NCBI GenBank assembly: GCA_012845835.1 | Contig: JABAKD010000011.1 | Location: 6,262,381-6,326,380 of the forward strand | Origin: Undaria pinnatifida | Lineage: Eukaryota; Sar; Phaeophyceae; Laminariales; Alariaceae | Reading direction: 5' to 3' | DNA: 64,000 nucleotides | In this document: one piece after another, positions 20,855-31,440 of the stretch | Layout: each line of letters starts with the position of its first letter | Numbering within the stretch: the stretch's first letter is position 1 | The notes under the pieces: generated by a model | Databases searched by the model: none | Told to the model about the DNA's origin: nothing | The model's input: only the letters and a program-made list of their open reading frames with translations | Translations under genes and position numbers: made by a program

Positions 20855-21575
20855 CTGCCTAATCACGGGCGAGGCTTGTCGATTGGGCCAGAGTCGTCGC
20901 CCAGCGTCAGAGTTCGTCTGGCTGCGGGGGAAGGAGATTCCTGGGGATTGAGGAGTTCCTGGCAGCGAAGTGGGCACCCCTCCTGCTGCGCCGTGCAGCG
21001 GAAGCTAGTACGCGGCATGCACGATCATGCCAGATCGATCGGGCCGGCGGGTGAACTAGCACCAGCCCCTCTGGTGCACGCTCTCTCCCGCACCCTCAAG
21101 AGCATGTCCATTCGTCACCAAGTGGAAAGCGAGCCCCCCTTCCACGCAATCAGGGATCTCCGCATGGACTTCGATATCGGCCCCCGGGAGGACTTCGAGA
21201 TGCTACGGCGCGTCGGAGTACCGCAACAGAGCGATATTGATCGACGCCACGTACCAGATGCGGACCCACAAGAGCGGGAGGTACACGTGCGCGGATAGGC
21301 AGCGCTAACCGAGACGGATCAGCTGCTCAAACTTCTGCGGCGCGCGCAAGCGCAATCACTACGCTCACGAATCCGGGACAGGTGTCCCTCGACGAGGACC
21401 GCGCAGCTACAGAACCCGTCGCCCTCGCCATGCAATGCTTTGGGTGCCTCGGAGAGGAAGGCGCGGCGACCTGATCGCGATCAGCTAGCGGCCAGCACCG
21501 TCGGAGGGACTATCGCGGAAAGGCGCCCTACAAGAGCAAGGCGCCTTCCAGTTCATCTCTGTGGCCACTCAAAAG
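20855..21575 (+). pseudogene. Decayed non-LTR retrotransposon, C-terminal part
   Basis: Continuation of the relic left of the MITE2. Translated pieces such as GMHDHARSIGPAGELAPAPL and HALSRTLKSMSIRHQVES lie in one frame to TAG at 21296-21298, and further pieces continue to about 21570 in other frames. These are conserved-looking segments of an RT-element polyprotein downstream of the polymerase. The exact domain is not identified. Confidence 0.65.
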
Positions 21576-21576
21576 G

Positions 21577-21840
21577 GACTGATTCTACGATAGCCACTTT
21601 CCCCCCAACACCAGCGACTTTCTCGAACGACCGTTTCATGGCTGCTCGACGCCAGGAAGGGATGCCATGAAGAACACTTCTCCGCGTGTAATTCCTTGGT
21701 TGCAAAAGGACTACTACTACTATCGAACCATGGCATTGGGGTGGAAAGGGACACTGTATTTCAGGAGATACACGGTCGGGAGCTGGTTTCAAAACCGGCG
21801 ATTGCGTTAAAAAAGAAAAGTTTGAGGGGGGGGGGCTGCG
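21577..21840. mobile_element. MITE2 copy
   Basis: Begins TGATTCTACGATAGCC, the best-preserved terminal repeat of the family, and ends in a G-run followed by CTGCGTGTG. Confidence 0.8.
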
Positions 21841-21849
21841 TGTGCACAG

Positions 21850-22215
21850 GTTACAAACCAGCTCTGAGGGAGCGCCTGGCCGCGAGGGAAATGGGAGAGG
21901 AAGAAGCAGGAGGACTGCGGCCAATGACTGGGGGCGGGTGGAATGTTGTTGAGAGGATAATTGGGTACACTCTATATCGGCAGTAGTATCTGAGAATAAA
22001 ATATGTGTGGGGGAAGGGAACATTGGGAAATGGTTTGACCGTCGTGTGTAGCCAAATGAAAATATGTGGGGGAAGGGTAACGAGGAAACACCTGGTACAA
22101 GTAGTAGTTGAGTAGTTGGCGCTGAGGATCTCGTGGGAGAGACGATACACTCGTATACTGCTTTTTATATGGAAGAGGATATTCGATTTGCATCGGAACG
22201 GCATCTACCTGCGAT
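21850..22215 (+). repeat. R8-associated repeat
   Basis: CCGCGAGGGAAATGGGAGAG and GAGGACTGCGGCCAATGACT match 37.49-37.57 kb, and GAAGAGGATATTCGATTTGC with CATCGGAACGGCATCTAC matches 37.75-37.79 kb. Confidence 0.65.
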
Positions 22216-22489
22216 GCTTTATATACAAGAAGTAGTGTTGGAGGGCAAAAATAATATTAGTAATAATAATGTAGTACCGCAAACACGTACTACGTATATA
22301 TAGTCTAGTATCTTACAAAAATAAAAATACAAACACTCTCCATCCAGCTGTGAAATAGATCGAAGTTTTTTTTTAGTATCTTGATATTACGCTGTAGATA
22401 GATACAAATAAACAAAACTGTTACACCAGGTATTTTTTAATTTTAATTATTATTATCATTGTTTATTTATTCCTATTTTTTGCTCGTCC

Positions 22490-22690
22490 CTTCTTCTGTG
22501 TTATTCCTCGAACTTTTTTTGTCTCATTCTCCCTCTCTCTCCCTGGACGTATCTCAGATAGATCCAGTAGGGTCACATAGCAGGCGCTTCTCCCCCCCTC
22601 CCCGCTACGGTACGCGCCTTCGTTTTGTCGCGAGAAGACTTCAGCCCCGAGGTCTTTCTTCCCCCGTCAACTCGCGTCAAATAAATCAGA
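22490..22690 (-). repeat. R8 repeat, inverted
   Basis: CTCAGATAGATCCAG..., CGCTACGGTACGCGCCTTCG and TTTTGTCGCGAGAAGACTTC are the reverse complement of the 27.8- and 37.3-kb copies. Confidence 0.55.
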
Positions 22691-23002
22691 TACATGTATG
22701 ATATACCAGGTATACAATACCATGTAAATGCACAGGGTGTGTATATATGCACATATATACGGACGGGTGCAAAAACCACGTGAATGTGAAGACCACATAC
22801 TATACTAGTCTACATACATACCAGGTACCAGGTATATGCCTGTACAGGTAGGTACACGTCCCCACAGAAACTAAAAACCGTATGATAGCCGGGACAGCAA
22901 AATTGACCTTTCTTTGTTGTTTTTCAAGGAAATGGCGTTTCTTCTTGTTTTTGGAGTTAGATGAGCTGGATCGTCTGGAAACTTCGTCAATAAGACAAAA
23001 GC

Positions 23003-23074
23003 GCGCTGATAGCTCAGGGGTAGAGCAATTGATTGCAGCTCAATAGGTCACCAGTTCAAATCTGGTTCAGCGCT
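23003..23074 (+). tRNA. tRNA-Cys(GCA), copy 1
   Basis: A 72-nt cloverleaf folds perfectly. The acceptor stem GCGCTGA pairs with TCAGCGC, the D arm is GCTC/GAGC, and the anticodon stem ATTGA pairs with TCAAT around the loop TTGCAGC (anticodon GCA). The T arm is ACCAG/CTGGT with loop TTCAAAT. The discriminator is T, the usual cysteine identity base. No intron and no encoded CCA. A T-run (23075-23079) is the Pol III terminator. Identical to 27418-27489. Confidence 0.97.
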
Positions 23075-23154
23075 TTTTTGCCCCAATGAATGCCCCACCG
23101 CCGCCACCTGGGCAGCGCTTGCTGTAAAGTGCTGGCGCTATTATCAATATAGCT

Positions 23155-23990
23155 TGCCGCATATATTGTAAAAGTAAAAATACACTCCAGCTGTGAGATC
23201 GAAGATTTCGTCGAAACTCATCTTTGCAAGCTGTGTGTGATACTCCGATCGCGCGTGTTACTGGGTGTGTGTCCTCATTAAGGATATCGGTCGGCGACTC
23301 CCTTTGAAACTACAATTTCAATGTAGCTTGTACCAACGGTCAACAGGTTGATGTTAATCCATCTGTGCACACATAAAATATAAAACCCGTTTTTGAGGAG
23401 GACAAAATCCGACAGCTGTGTGTGGAAGCAAAGGCATCAGTTTATCAAGTATATCCTGCAAGTCGTGTAACCGGTGAGGGGAGGGCGGAGATGTTTTAAG
23501 GCGTGGAGGCCGGGGGAGGAGGGGGGGGGGGGGGGGGGGGGTAGTAGAGGGGTGGGGCAACTCAATCTGCGCAGCAGCTATAAACCCTCGGAGGGGAAAA
23601 ATCTGACGGTTGTAGGTGGAACGCATCAGTTAATCATATACTTCGTATGTATATCCTGTAAATCGTACAGGCGGGGGTGAGGAGAGGGGGGGGGGTATTC
23701 GAAAGAGGGGGGGGGGGGGATTTCTAACCGCTTTAGATCGCATAAATGCGTAACCGGTAGGAACTTACTTTCGTCTACACATGGTGCTAGGTCTAGGCGA
23801 TGGTGTGGGTGGTGAGAAAGGAGGGGGCGTTTGGGGGGGGGGGAGGGGTTATTAGAGCTGCTGCATGGATGGCTAGAAAGGTAATGAGAAAATGTGTGAA
23901 AACGAGAGCAACCTTCATTCAGATATAAAAAAAATGAGGCGCGCTGCTCCTTTTTTTTTTTTTTTCCCGTTTTCCGTTTAGGTACGACGA
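23155..23990 (+). repeat. R1 composite repeat, partial copy
   Basis: The 5' module (23160-23350) is followed by two G-tract modules (CTGACGGTTGTAGGTGGAAC type) and by GTGCTAGGTCTAGGCGATGG of the downstream module. G-runs of up to about 23 bases near 23518-23541. Confidence 0.75.
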
Positions 23991-24189
23991 CGGGTTTCAA
24001 TAATAGTTTTATTACAATGTATAAACTTGTTACATAACTATTATTTTATTTTCGCTCTCAGACCGGCAATACAGACAGCGTATTGGCGTCGTTCCGGCAT
24101 AAATCGAATACCCTTTTCCAGAAAGCAGTGTGCTACTTGTATATTTGGCGTCTCCCCTATGACGCCCTCTCTGCCGAAAAAAATTCCCC

Positions 24190-24480
24190 TTTCCGTTCCC
24201 CACATCTTTTCGTTTACTACTACTACTACTACCGATGTACTGTAGTCTATCCTATAACGACCGACACCCTTTGTTATAAGGCTTAGTTTGGGTAGCTTTA
24301 TGAGGACACGCACCCAGTAACAGGCGCGATCGAAGTATCGCACACAAAGCTCTTGAAAAGATGAGAGAGTCTCGACGAAATCTTCGATCTCACTGAGCTG
24401 TGATGGGCAGAGTGTAATATTATTGTCTACAGTAATGATCCCCTTTTCAACATTCCATCCCCATACATGTAACATTTTCA
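24190..24480 (-). repeat. Diverged R1 5'-module-like segment, inverted
   Basis: CACACAAAGCTCTTGAAAAG and CGACGAAATCTTCGATCTCA read as the complement of the R1 5' module with substitutions. Confidence 0.4.
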
Positions 24481-24581
24481 CGCAGTTAATTTTAATGGTG
24501 TGATGTGATGCCTCTCTCGAGTATCAAATATAATGCATCACGCACAATAAAACATTACCTGACAACTTTAGGTACTGGGAG

Positions 24582-24671
24582 TTAACCCCTTTACAACTGG
24601 AAACCCGTTTTTGGGGACAAAATTACTTGGATTTAGTATAGGGAGGGGTTCGGGGGCTCTAAAAGGGTTGA
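24582..24671. mobile_element. MITE3 copy
   Basis: TTAACCCCTTTACAACTGGA on the left and CTCTAAAAGGGTTGA on the right, with the internal GGGACAAAATTACTTGGATT. Confidence 0.8.
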
Positions 24672-24961
24672 GAAACTTTGGCTCTCTTCTCGATCTCGAC
24701 GTTTCTCGCGCGCGCGCAAAAAAAAAAAAAGAAACTCGCTCACGGGCTTTACAATAAAGAATACTGTTTTTTTTTTCGGTGCGCTGTGGACACGGCCTGC
24801 CTCGCGGTAAGAAAACGAGCCTGCGGTGAGAACAAGGGAGCTTTTTCTTTAGACTAACAAGAAGAGTGTGATATTTTAAGGAGCGTTGTTGTTCTGAACT
24901 ACTACTGCTTGTTGAACCTTTCTCGCGATAAAACAGAAGGCAACACCACGCCGTCCGTACC

Positions 24962-26670
24962 GTATATATTATAAAAAATGAAAATACACTCCAGCTGTGA
25001 GATCGAAGATTTCGTCGAAACTCATCTTTGCAAGCTGTGTGTGATACTCCGATCGCGCGCATTACGAGTTGTGTGTCCTCATTTAAGGATATAGGTCGGC
25101 GACTCCCCTTACAACTACAGTGTAGCTATCAGGGTCAACAGGATGATTTTAGTCAGTCTGTGCGCGGAAACTATAAAACCCGTTTCTGAGGGGGACAAAA
25201 TCTGACAGCTGTGAAGGGAAATGTATCCTTTTATCAAGTGAATCTTGTAAGTCGAATAACCGGTGAGGGGGGTGGGGCGGAGTTTTGAAGGACGTGGGGG
25301 CCTGGTTTTGATCAAAAGCGAGCGGGTTTGGAGGGGGGGGGGGGGGGGAAAGGGGGGGAATTTGTGCATGTAAGCTATAAATCCTTTCGAGGGGATAAAT
25401 CTGACGGTTTTGGCACCAGTTTATTATTGGGGGCGGGGGGGGGGGGGGAGGGGCGTGTGGGGCAGCTCAATATGTGCCTGGAAACTATGCATTATTTTGA
25501 GGGGATAAATGTGACGGTGTGTGAAATAATACATCAGTTTATCATGTATATCCTGGGGTAAGTCGTACAATCAGTGAGTAAAGAGAGGGTGGAGTGTTCG
25601 AGGGGGTGGGGTTGGGATGGGTTGGGGGGGAGGTGGGGGGTGTGGGGGCGGGGGGGGGGCGGGGGGGGGAGGAAGGGCTTTAGGTGAGGGGTTTGTTATA
25701 CGTGTGGTGCTAGGTCTAGGCGATGGTGCGGGTGATGGGGAAGAAGGGGGCGTTCGAGGCGGGGGGGGGGGGGGAACACAGCGGCATGGATGGCTCTCGA
25801 AAGATAATGAGGTGATATCCTGTGCGTGAAGTGTTTATTAATGTGGCGGATTTCGATATTTGGTGGGGCGTTTGAGTAAGGGAGAGCAAGAGGGGGGGGG
25901 GGGGGGGGGGGGGGGGAGATTTTTTAGGAGGTTTAGGTCACAAATAATATTCAAATACACTTCGGCTGTGAGATCAAAGATATGTAGCAGCTTGTTATAC
26001 GCGTGGTGCTAGGTCTAGGCGATCGTGCAGGTGGTCGGAAAAGAGGGGGCGTTGGAGGGGGGGGGGGTTGGGGGGGTGGGGGGGGGGGAGGAAGGGCTTT
26101 AAGAGAGGGGTTTGTTATACGAGTGGTGCTAGGTCTAGGCGATGGTGCGGGTGATGGGGAAGAAGGGGGCGTTCGAGGCGGGGGGGGGGGGGGAACACAG
26201 CGGCATGGATGGCTCTCGAAAGATAATGAGGTGATATCCTGTGCGTGAAGTGTTTATTAATGTGCGGATTTCGATATTTGGTGGGGCGTTTGAGTAAGGG
26301 AGAGCAAGAGGGGGGGGGGGGGGGGGGATTTTTTAGGAGGTTTAGGTCACAAATAATATTTTAAACACACATCGGCTGTGAGATCAAAGATATGTAGCAG
26401 CTTGTTATACGCGTGGTGCTAGGTCTAGGCGATCGTGCAGGTGGTCGGAAAAGAGGGGGCGTTGGGGGGGGGGGGGGGGGGGGGGTTGGGGGGAAAATAA
26501 TTGAAAACTACGTCATGGATGGTCAGAAAGATAATGACGTGATATCAACTGCGTATAGGTGTTTATTACTCAGGCCGATTTTGATTGTGAGTGGGGCGTT
26601 TGGACAAACTAGGCGGAAGGGGGGGGGAATCGGGGGACGGAGGGGCGGGGGGGGAAGGGTTGGGGTTTTA
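24962..26670 (+). repeat. R1 composite repeat, long copy A
   Basis: The 5' module (about 190 bp) is followed by several ~100-130-bp modules carrying GGGGATAAATCTGACGG and TATCCTGGGGTAAGTCGTAC. Then come larger modules with GTGCTAGGTCTAGGCGAT, GGCATGGATGGCTCTCGAAA and TTTAGGTCACAAATAATATT. The ~410-bp larger module is itself tandemly duplicated (about 25680-26090 and 26095-26500). G-runs of 10-30 bases separate the modules, always on this strand. No coding potential: the Gly-rich frames are readings of G-runs. Confidence 0.85.
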
Positions 26671-26683
26671 TATATGACAGTGT

Positions 26684-26938
26684 TAGTGTTAGTGTTAGTG
26701 TTAGTGTTAGTGTTAGTGTTAGTGTTAGTGTTAGTGTTAGTGTTAGTGTTAGTGTTAGTGTTAGTGTTAGTGTTAGTGTTAGTGTTAGTGTTAGTGTTAG
26801 TGTTAGTGTTGGTGTTAGTGTTAGTGTTAGTGTTAGTGTTAGTGTTAGTGTTAGTGTTAGTGTTAGTGTTAGTGTTAGTGTCAGTGTTAGTGTTAGTGTT
26901 AGTGTTAATGTCAGTGTTAGTGTTAGTGTTAGTGTTAA
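26684..26938 (+). repeat. Hexanucleotide array (TTAGTG)n, ~42 copies
   Basis: Nearly perfect for 255 bp with four or five single-base variants (GGTGTTAG, GTCAGTG, GTTAATG). It directly abuts the end of R1 copy A. The unit resembles a telomere repeat (TTTAGGG, TTAGGG) with G replaced by T. Confidence 0.95.
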
Positions 26939-27417
26939 GTGTATATAACACCGCCCCCTGGTATGAAAAAGATGCTGAGCCCCGGTTTCTTCCGAAAAAC
27001 CAACGCGGCACGAACAACACAACTGCTGACGCTGTGTGTGGCGGCTTTGTTTGGGAGGATGTCGTCCAGATTTTTCCACAGATAGACGTGTCGCTCGGCG
27101 TTTAGACTCTATCTACTGGTCGTCGAGAAATCGGTATACGAAACTCGTCCAAGGGTGTGCGCTATACACCGCCGTCATATATATATACGGTAGGTAGCAG
27201 TTGGGGGGGGGGGGAGGCGGGGCAGGGTAGGGGGGGGGGGGGGGCTGTTATGTGTTATGTGTGTCCCCGGGATTGAGTTTGCGAATCCGTGGGGGCTACG
27301 GATGGAGCCGGAGAAACAAAAAAAGGGGTGTGGACCGATATAATTGGACCGGGCAAAAAAAAATGTTGTTATTTTAGAACCATGAGAGTGTCGGCGTATA
27401 CCAAGCAGGGCAAAAGC
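26939..27417. other. No recognisable gene
   Basis: Contains G-runs near 27200-27245. The spacer directly upstream of tRNA-Cys copy 2 shares only AAAAGC with copy 1. Confidence 0.35.
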
Positions 27418-27489
27418 GCGCTGATAGCTCAGGGGTAGAGCAATTGATTGCAGCTCAATAGGTCACCAGTTCAAATCTGGTTCAGCGCT
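27418..27489 (+). tRNA. tRNA-Cys(GCA), copy 2
   Basis: Identical over all 72 nt to 23003-23074, with the same perfect stems, GCA anticodon and T discriminator. A T-run follows as terminator. Flanks differ apart from the preceding AAAAGC, so the copies are either old with gene-level constraint or a small dispersed duplication. Confidence 0.97.
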
Positions 27490-27579
27490 TTTTTTTCCAC
27501 GATCGAGATGCCCGTTCCCTCCCCCTCCCCCCCCCCCATTACGTGGTCTGGTGTGTGTACAAGTACCTATTCTTTAAAT

Positions 27580-27762
27580 ATGCGCAGAATGCTTATTATG
27601 GGCTGCACCGAAATCGTCCTTGTTGACAAAAAATCCAAGGGATTCGTATATCTTCCAAAAGCAAAAACGCGCGATAGACCCGAAAAGTATCGTATGCAAC
27701 TTGCAAAGAAGATGAGAATCGACCCTCAAATTGAATTGATCGAACTCACAGAGCTCCGATGA
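27580..27762 (+). CDS. Small ORF, hypothetical 60-aa basic protein
   Basis: ATG at 27580 to TGA at 27760-27762. The product reads like a real protein: a hydrophobic start MRRMLIMGCTEIVLVD, then KKSKGFVYLPKAK, a basic DRPEKYRMQLAKK helix and an acidic IELIELTEL end, without low complexity. I recognise no family. It lies 90 bp after tRNA-Cys copy 2. It could be one exon, a gene fragment or chance. Confidence 0.3.
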   Translation: MRRMLIMGCTEIVLVDKKSKGFVYLPKAKTRDRPEKYRMQLAKKMRIDPQIELIELTELR

Positions 27763-27799
27763 ATTTAAACCACTTAAAAGTATATATTTATTTACCAGA

Positions 27800-27990
27800 T
27801 GATACACACAGAAATTCGACGCGAGTTGACGAGGGAAGAAAAAATGCTGAGTTCTTCGCGCGGTAAAAGTGAAGGCACGTACCGTAGTGGTGAGCGGGGG
27901 GGGAGAAGGGCCGGCTATGTGGCCCCGGATCTGAAGTACTGCTGGGAGGGAGGGCGAGAGAGAGAGAGTGCGAGGATAAAACATGGGAGG
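27800..27990 (+). repeat. R8 repeat copy
   Basis: GCGAGTTGACGAGGGAAGAA, GAAGGCACGTACCGTAGTGG and ATGTGGCCCCGGATCTGA match copies at 37.3 kb (direct) and 22.6 and 38.4 kb (inverted). Confidence 0.7.
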
Positions 27991-28928
27991 AAGAAAAAAG
28001 AAAAGAAAAAATAAGGAGATAAGTTAAGGCATATATTGTAGGCACATATGGAGTAGTGTATGCACAAGTATATACATATATAATACCAGGTTAAAATTTG
28101 GTTCGGGTAAATAGTGAGAAAAATGTAAGTACATACCAAGTAGAATATGTGTTGGCGTTTTTGTTGCGGATGATCCAAAAATAACCAGTGAATTACTTGA
28201 CTACAGTATGCGTCGACGGTTGATGACTTGGCGCATTTTTTTCACAGCATACTGGGAGGCGGACAGCGGACTCCTTCCGGTCTCACTCATTCATCTCTTC
28301 TTGCATGTCTCGGTGGGGGGGGGTGGGGGGGGGGGCGTCATTACCCATTGCCCTGTTTTTTGTTTCCGGTGTAAAGAAAAAACTGGACTAAAATATGCAA
28401 GAGGGTCGTTGTTGGGTTTTTAATGTTACTTCCAAATAAATGTGGATACCAGGCCCTACCCCCTCCTACATCGTACCGCCTCGTTGTCACTGCGTAATCC
28501 TTCAAGACCATCCTCTGGCTCCTCGAGGGCACACTCCGAGGTGTTCCCTCACCGCTGATCCTCGAGCGCGCGGTTACGCACATGACCCCCACCTCGGTGT
28601 GTCTCCACACCTCCATAAAAGAAAGAGGTCAACCTGCTACGGTACTGCACAGTCCCGCACAAACGGGTTTTCTATTTTCGTCTTTAACGGTGCGCCAACA
28701 TGTTTTACACGGGGGGACGGCAGAATATCAGAGTTTATTATGATATCGTATACATATCTTGTACTACGCGCTAGACTACGTATAGACCTTGTGTTTTTAA
28801 TCAATGAATGGAATCGTTCTTCATATATATACCTAGTACTAGGTACATATAATATACCTGGTGTATTTTCCTCTAATAGAATGCAGAGTCAGAACCATAG
28901 CATCGACGAGCGAGAGGCACCTTGATGC
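27991..28928. other. No recognisable gene
   Basis: A frame at 28440-28925 has no family resemblance and reads through poly-pyrimidine sequence. Confidence 0.3.
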
Positions 28929-29007
28929 GTCACAGTGGAGCCAGGGGTAAAGCAACTGATTGTGCAGCAGGCCACCAGTCAGCCCACATCGGGTTCATCC
29001 AGCGCTT
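28929..29007 (+). pseudogene. tRNA-Cys-derived pseudogene or SINE head
   Basis: AGCCAGGGGTAAAGCAACTG and ATTGTGCAGC follow the D-arm and anticodon-arm of the tRNA-Cys genes. AGGCCACCAGT and GGTTCATCCAGCGCTT follow the T-arm and 3' acceptor. Insertions around the T loop and a broken acceptor stem rule out a working tRNA. No T-run terminator. Confidence 0.7.
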
Positions 29008-29079
29008 GTTGCTCGTCATCACGCCGAAGCGGGTGTCGGTGATGAAAGCCCGGCAGCTTCTCGCATTAACCCCCCTGTC

Positions 29080-29205
29080 CTGGTCTGTGAAAACCCGACG
29101 TGCTCCGTCCCGGCATCGTGGATGGCCATATATATGACTGCGGCTTTGTTGCATGAAACGTGTACCCCCTGTCCCCCCCCCCCTCCAATATGGAGGCGTC
29201 TCCGG
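29080..29205 (+). repeat. R6 repeat copy
   Basis: GAAAACCCGACGTGCTCCGT and GGATGGCCATATATATGACT, followed by a C-run, match the 3.0-kb copies. It directly follows the tRNA-Cys pseudogene region. Confidence 0.6.
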
Positions 29206-29262
29206 TAGAAGAAGAGGAATGGTGCTCCGTCTCGAAAGGGATAATATTTGCGTGGTTATAAT

Positions 29263-29478
29263 ATGGTACCGGTACAATATACTGGAGTAACGTTTTTCAA
29301 AAACTCACCGATAAAGCCGACTATTGAAAGAGTGCATGACCCGGTTGTACGTGATAAGTATTGGTGGTTGTTCACTGAAGGAGTCTGGAAACGTATCGAA
29401 AGGGAAGGTCAAGCACCCGGGCATGATAGACTGCGGAGTGATGAGTGGGTACGTCTTTGTACGTTACATGGTTTTTAA
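29263..29478 (+). CDS. Small ORF, hypothetical 71-aa protein
   Basis: ATG at 29263 and TAA at 29476-29478. The translation is compositionally normal (VTFFKNSPIKPTIERVHDP, then KYWWLFTEGVWKRIEREGQ) with aromatic and charged residues well mixed, unlike the repeat-driven frames around it. No family recognised. It could be an exon or a gene remnant. Confidence 0.3.
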   Translation: MVPVQYTGVTFFKNSPIKPTIERVHDPVVRDKYWWLFTEGVWKRIEREGQAPGHDRLRSDEWVRLCTLHGF

Positions 29479-29499
29479 GAATGAGCGATTGAATTGCAG

Positions 29500-30149
29500 A
29501 AGGTATACATGATTTATGGGAATGGCCACTTCGCCTGTCCCTCAAACTTTCATTTTTACAAAGTATCATAGAGGAATGAACAACCACCGTTTATGGGAAT
29601 AGATAGATATAAGAGTTGTGGAGAGGGGGGGGGGGGGGGGAGGGTATTTTCGTGGACAAGTGGAAACGTAGTCACGTAAGCATAGCCGTAGACATTGGAG
29701 TCTGAGAGTGTAATGCACCGTCGTACCTGAGTAAACAATGTGTGCGGGCATGTTGATTCGAGTTATTCGGAAAAGGTGTGTAGATTACGTATGCTACATT
29801 TGGATGTGTGTGGGTTGGGAAGCGGGTACATATGAGTGTGGAAGTGTGTATGGACTGTGCGTGTCGAGTACTGGGTATTTGTGGGTTGAAAAGAGGTTGT
29901 ATATAAGCATGGAAGTGTTCATTCTACGTACGTAGGTTACAACGTCTTTATTAAATAGGGTACCAAAGGCGTTACGATACATCTGAGGATTACAAAAACG
30001 TAATCACAAATAATATTGTTATGTATGGGTTATTTTGTCTTTTCTACGACGTCGATTGAGGAATGAAAATTATAACCAAGTTTCTCAATTATCCCAACGC
30101 AAAACATTCATTCATGACGTACACATCAAACACGCTACCTAGAACCGAA
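29500..30149. other. No recognisable feature
   Basis: GT-rich stretch with a G-run at about 29627-29641. No exon assigned. Confidence 0.35.
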
Positions 30150-30725
30150 ATATTTCAGGAAATGAACAACGCCGACAATCATGCCAAAACATGGTATGTC
30201 CACGGAAACAACGAACGTTACTGAGTCCAAATCACGCCTGAATGCAAGGGCTAGTGGTCGTCGTCGTTTTTTGTTTTGTTTTTTTTCTCCCTCGCTTTCC
30301 CCCAAACGCCCCCCACATCGAAATCCGCCAGAGTAATAAACACTTCCACACACTGGATATCCCGCTTCTGAAATTCACCCCCTCCCACCCCCCCCCAACC
30401 CTTCCCTCACCAGATATTGGACTTTTTCAGGCTTCACTTGACAAACTGATGCATTACCTTCCACGAAATTCATAGTTTCCGTCCACAGACTGACTAACAT
30501 CACCCTGTTGACCCTGATAGCTACACTGTAGTTGCAAGTGGAGTCGCCGAAACCTCCCAAAACCTCTCACAGCTCATCACATGTCACCCGCCAACATGAC
30601 GGGATACTCAATAAGCAGACTACCTATACATACAAAACGCTCCCTTGTCAAATCCCCCCCCCCCCCCCCTCCCCCTTCCCCTCCCCCTCCCCCCCCCCCC
30701 CGCCCCTCCCCCCCCCCCCCCTTTT
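30150..30725 (-). repeat. R1 composite repeat, inverted partial copy
   Basis: CGCCCCCCACATCGAAATCC, AAACTGATGCATTACC and GACCCTGATAGCTACACTGT are the complement of R1 modules. C-runs at about 30655-30720. Confidence 0.65.
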
Positions 30726-31039
30726 TCTTAAACCCTAGCCTCACTCCGTATTTCGATTCAACCCACACCGTGTAGCAAAATAATTAATACACACATAGTC
30801 AAACTATGAAGAGTAACGTATTATAAGTGTATTATGATACCGCTACAACCCATAGTTGTCAAGGCTGGTTATTGCATGTTTATTTTCAGGGATAAATAAG
30901 CATTTAACCATACTTGACAAACGCCGCGAGGGGGAACGTTGAAATTCCCAAACGTCCCTCGCAACTTCGCTTTTAGCCCCCCGAAGCAGTTTTCTCGGCG
31001 TACATAAATACGTTTTGCAGATATGTACAACAGCCCCCC

Positions 31040-31440
31040 CCCCCAACCACTGTAAACCAATATGTATTCGAAAACACGACTCTGATACAATACGATAACG
31101 AAGTCTAGAACATCAACCAAAACGTACACGGGTAGCAAAAACCACGCGGTTACAAAATAATATGTATTCGAAAACACCACCCTGATACAATACGATAACG
31201 AAACCTAGAACATCAACCAAAACGTACACGTGTAGCAAAAACTACGCGGTTACAATATAAATAATATGTATTCGAAAACACCACTCCGGAACAACACGAT
31301 AACGAAGTCTAGAACATAAACCAAAACATATACGTGTAGCATCAACAACGCGGAAAGCACCACTTTGAAACAATACGATAACGAAGTCTAGAATATATCA
31401 ACCAAAACATACGTGTAGCAAAAAACACGCGGACACACGA
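31040..31440 (+). repeat. Tandem repeat, ~100 bp x 4
   Basis: ATATGTATTCGAAAACACCA, then ATACGATAACGAAGTCTAGA, ACATCAACCAAAACGTACAC and GTGTAGCAAAAACTACGCGG recur in order. The third and fourth units are shorter and more diverged. Confidence 0.85.

Noticed and set aside
26413-27105. Long frames with LVLVLV or NTNTNT repeats
   Set aside because: They are readings of the (TTAGTG)n array in different phases; flanking parts do not look coding.
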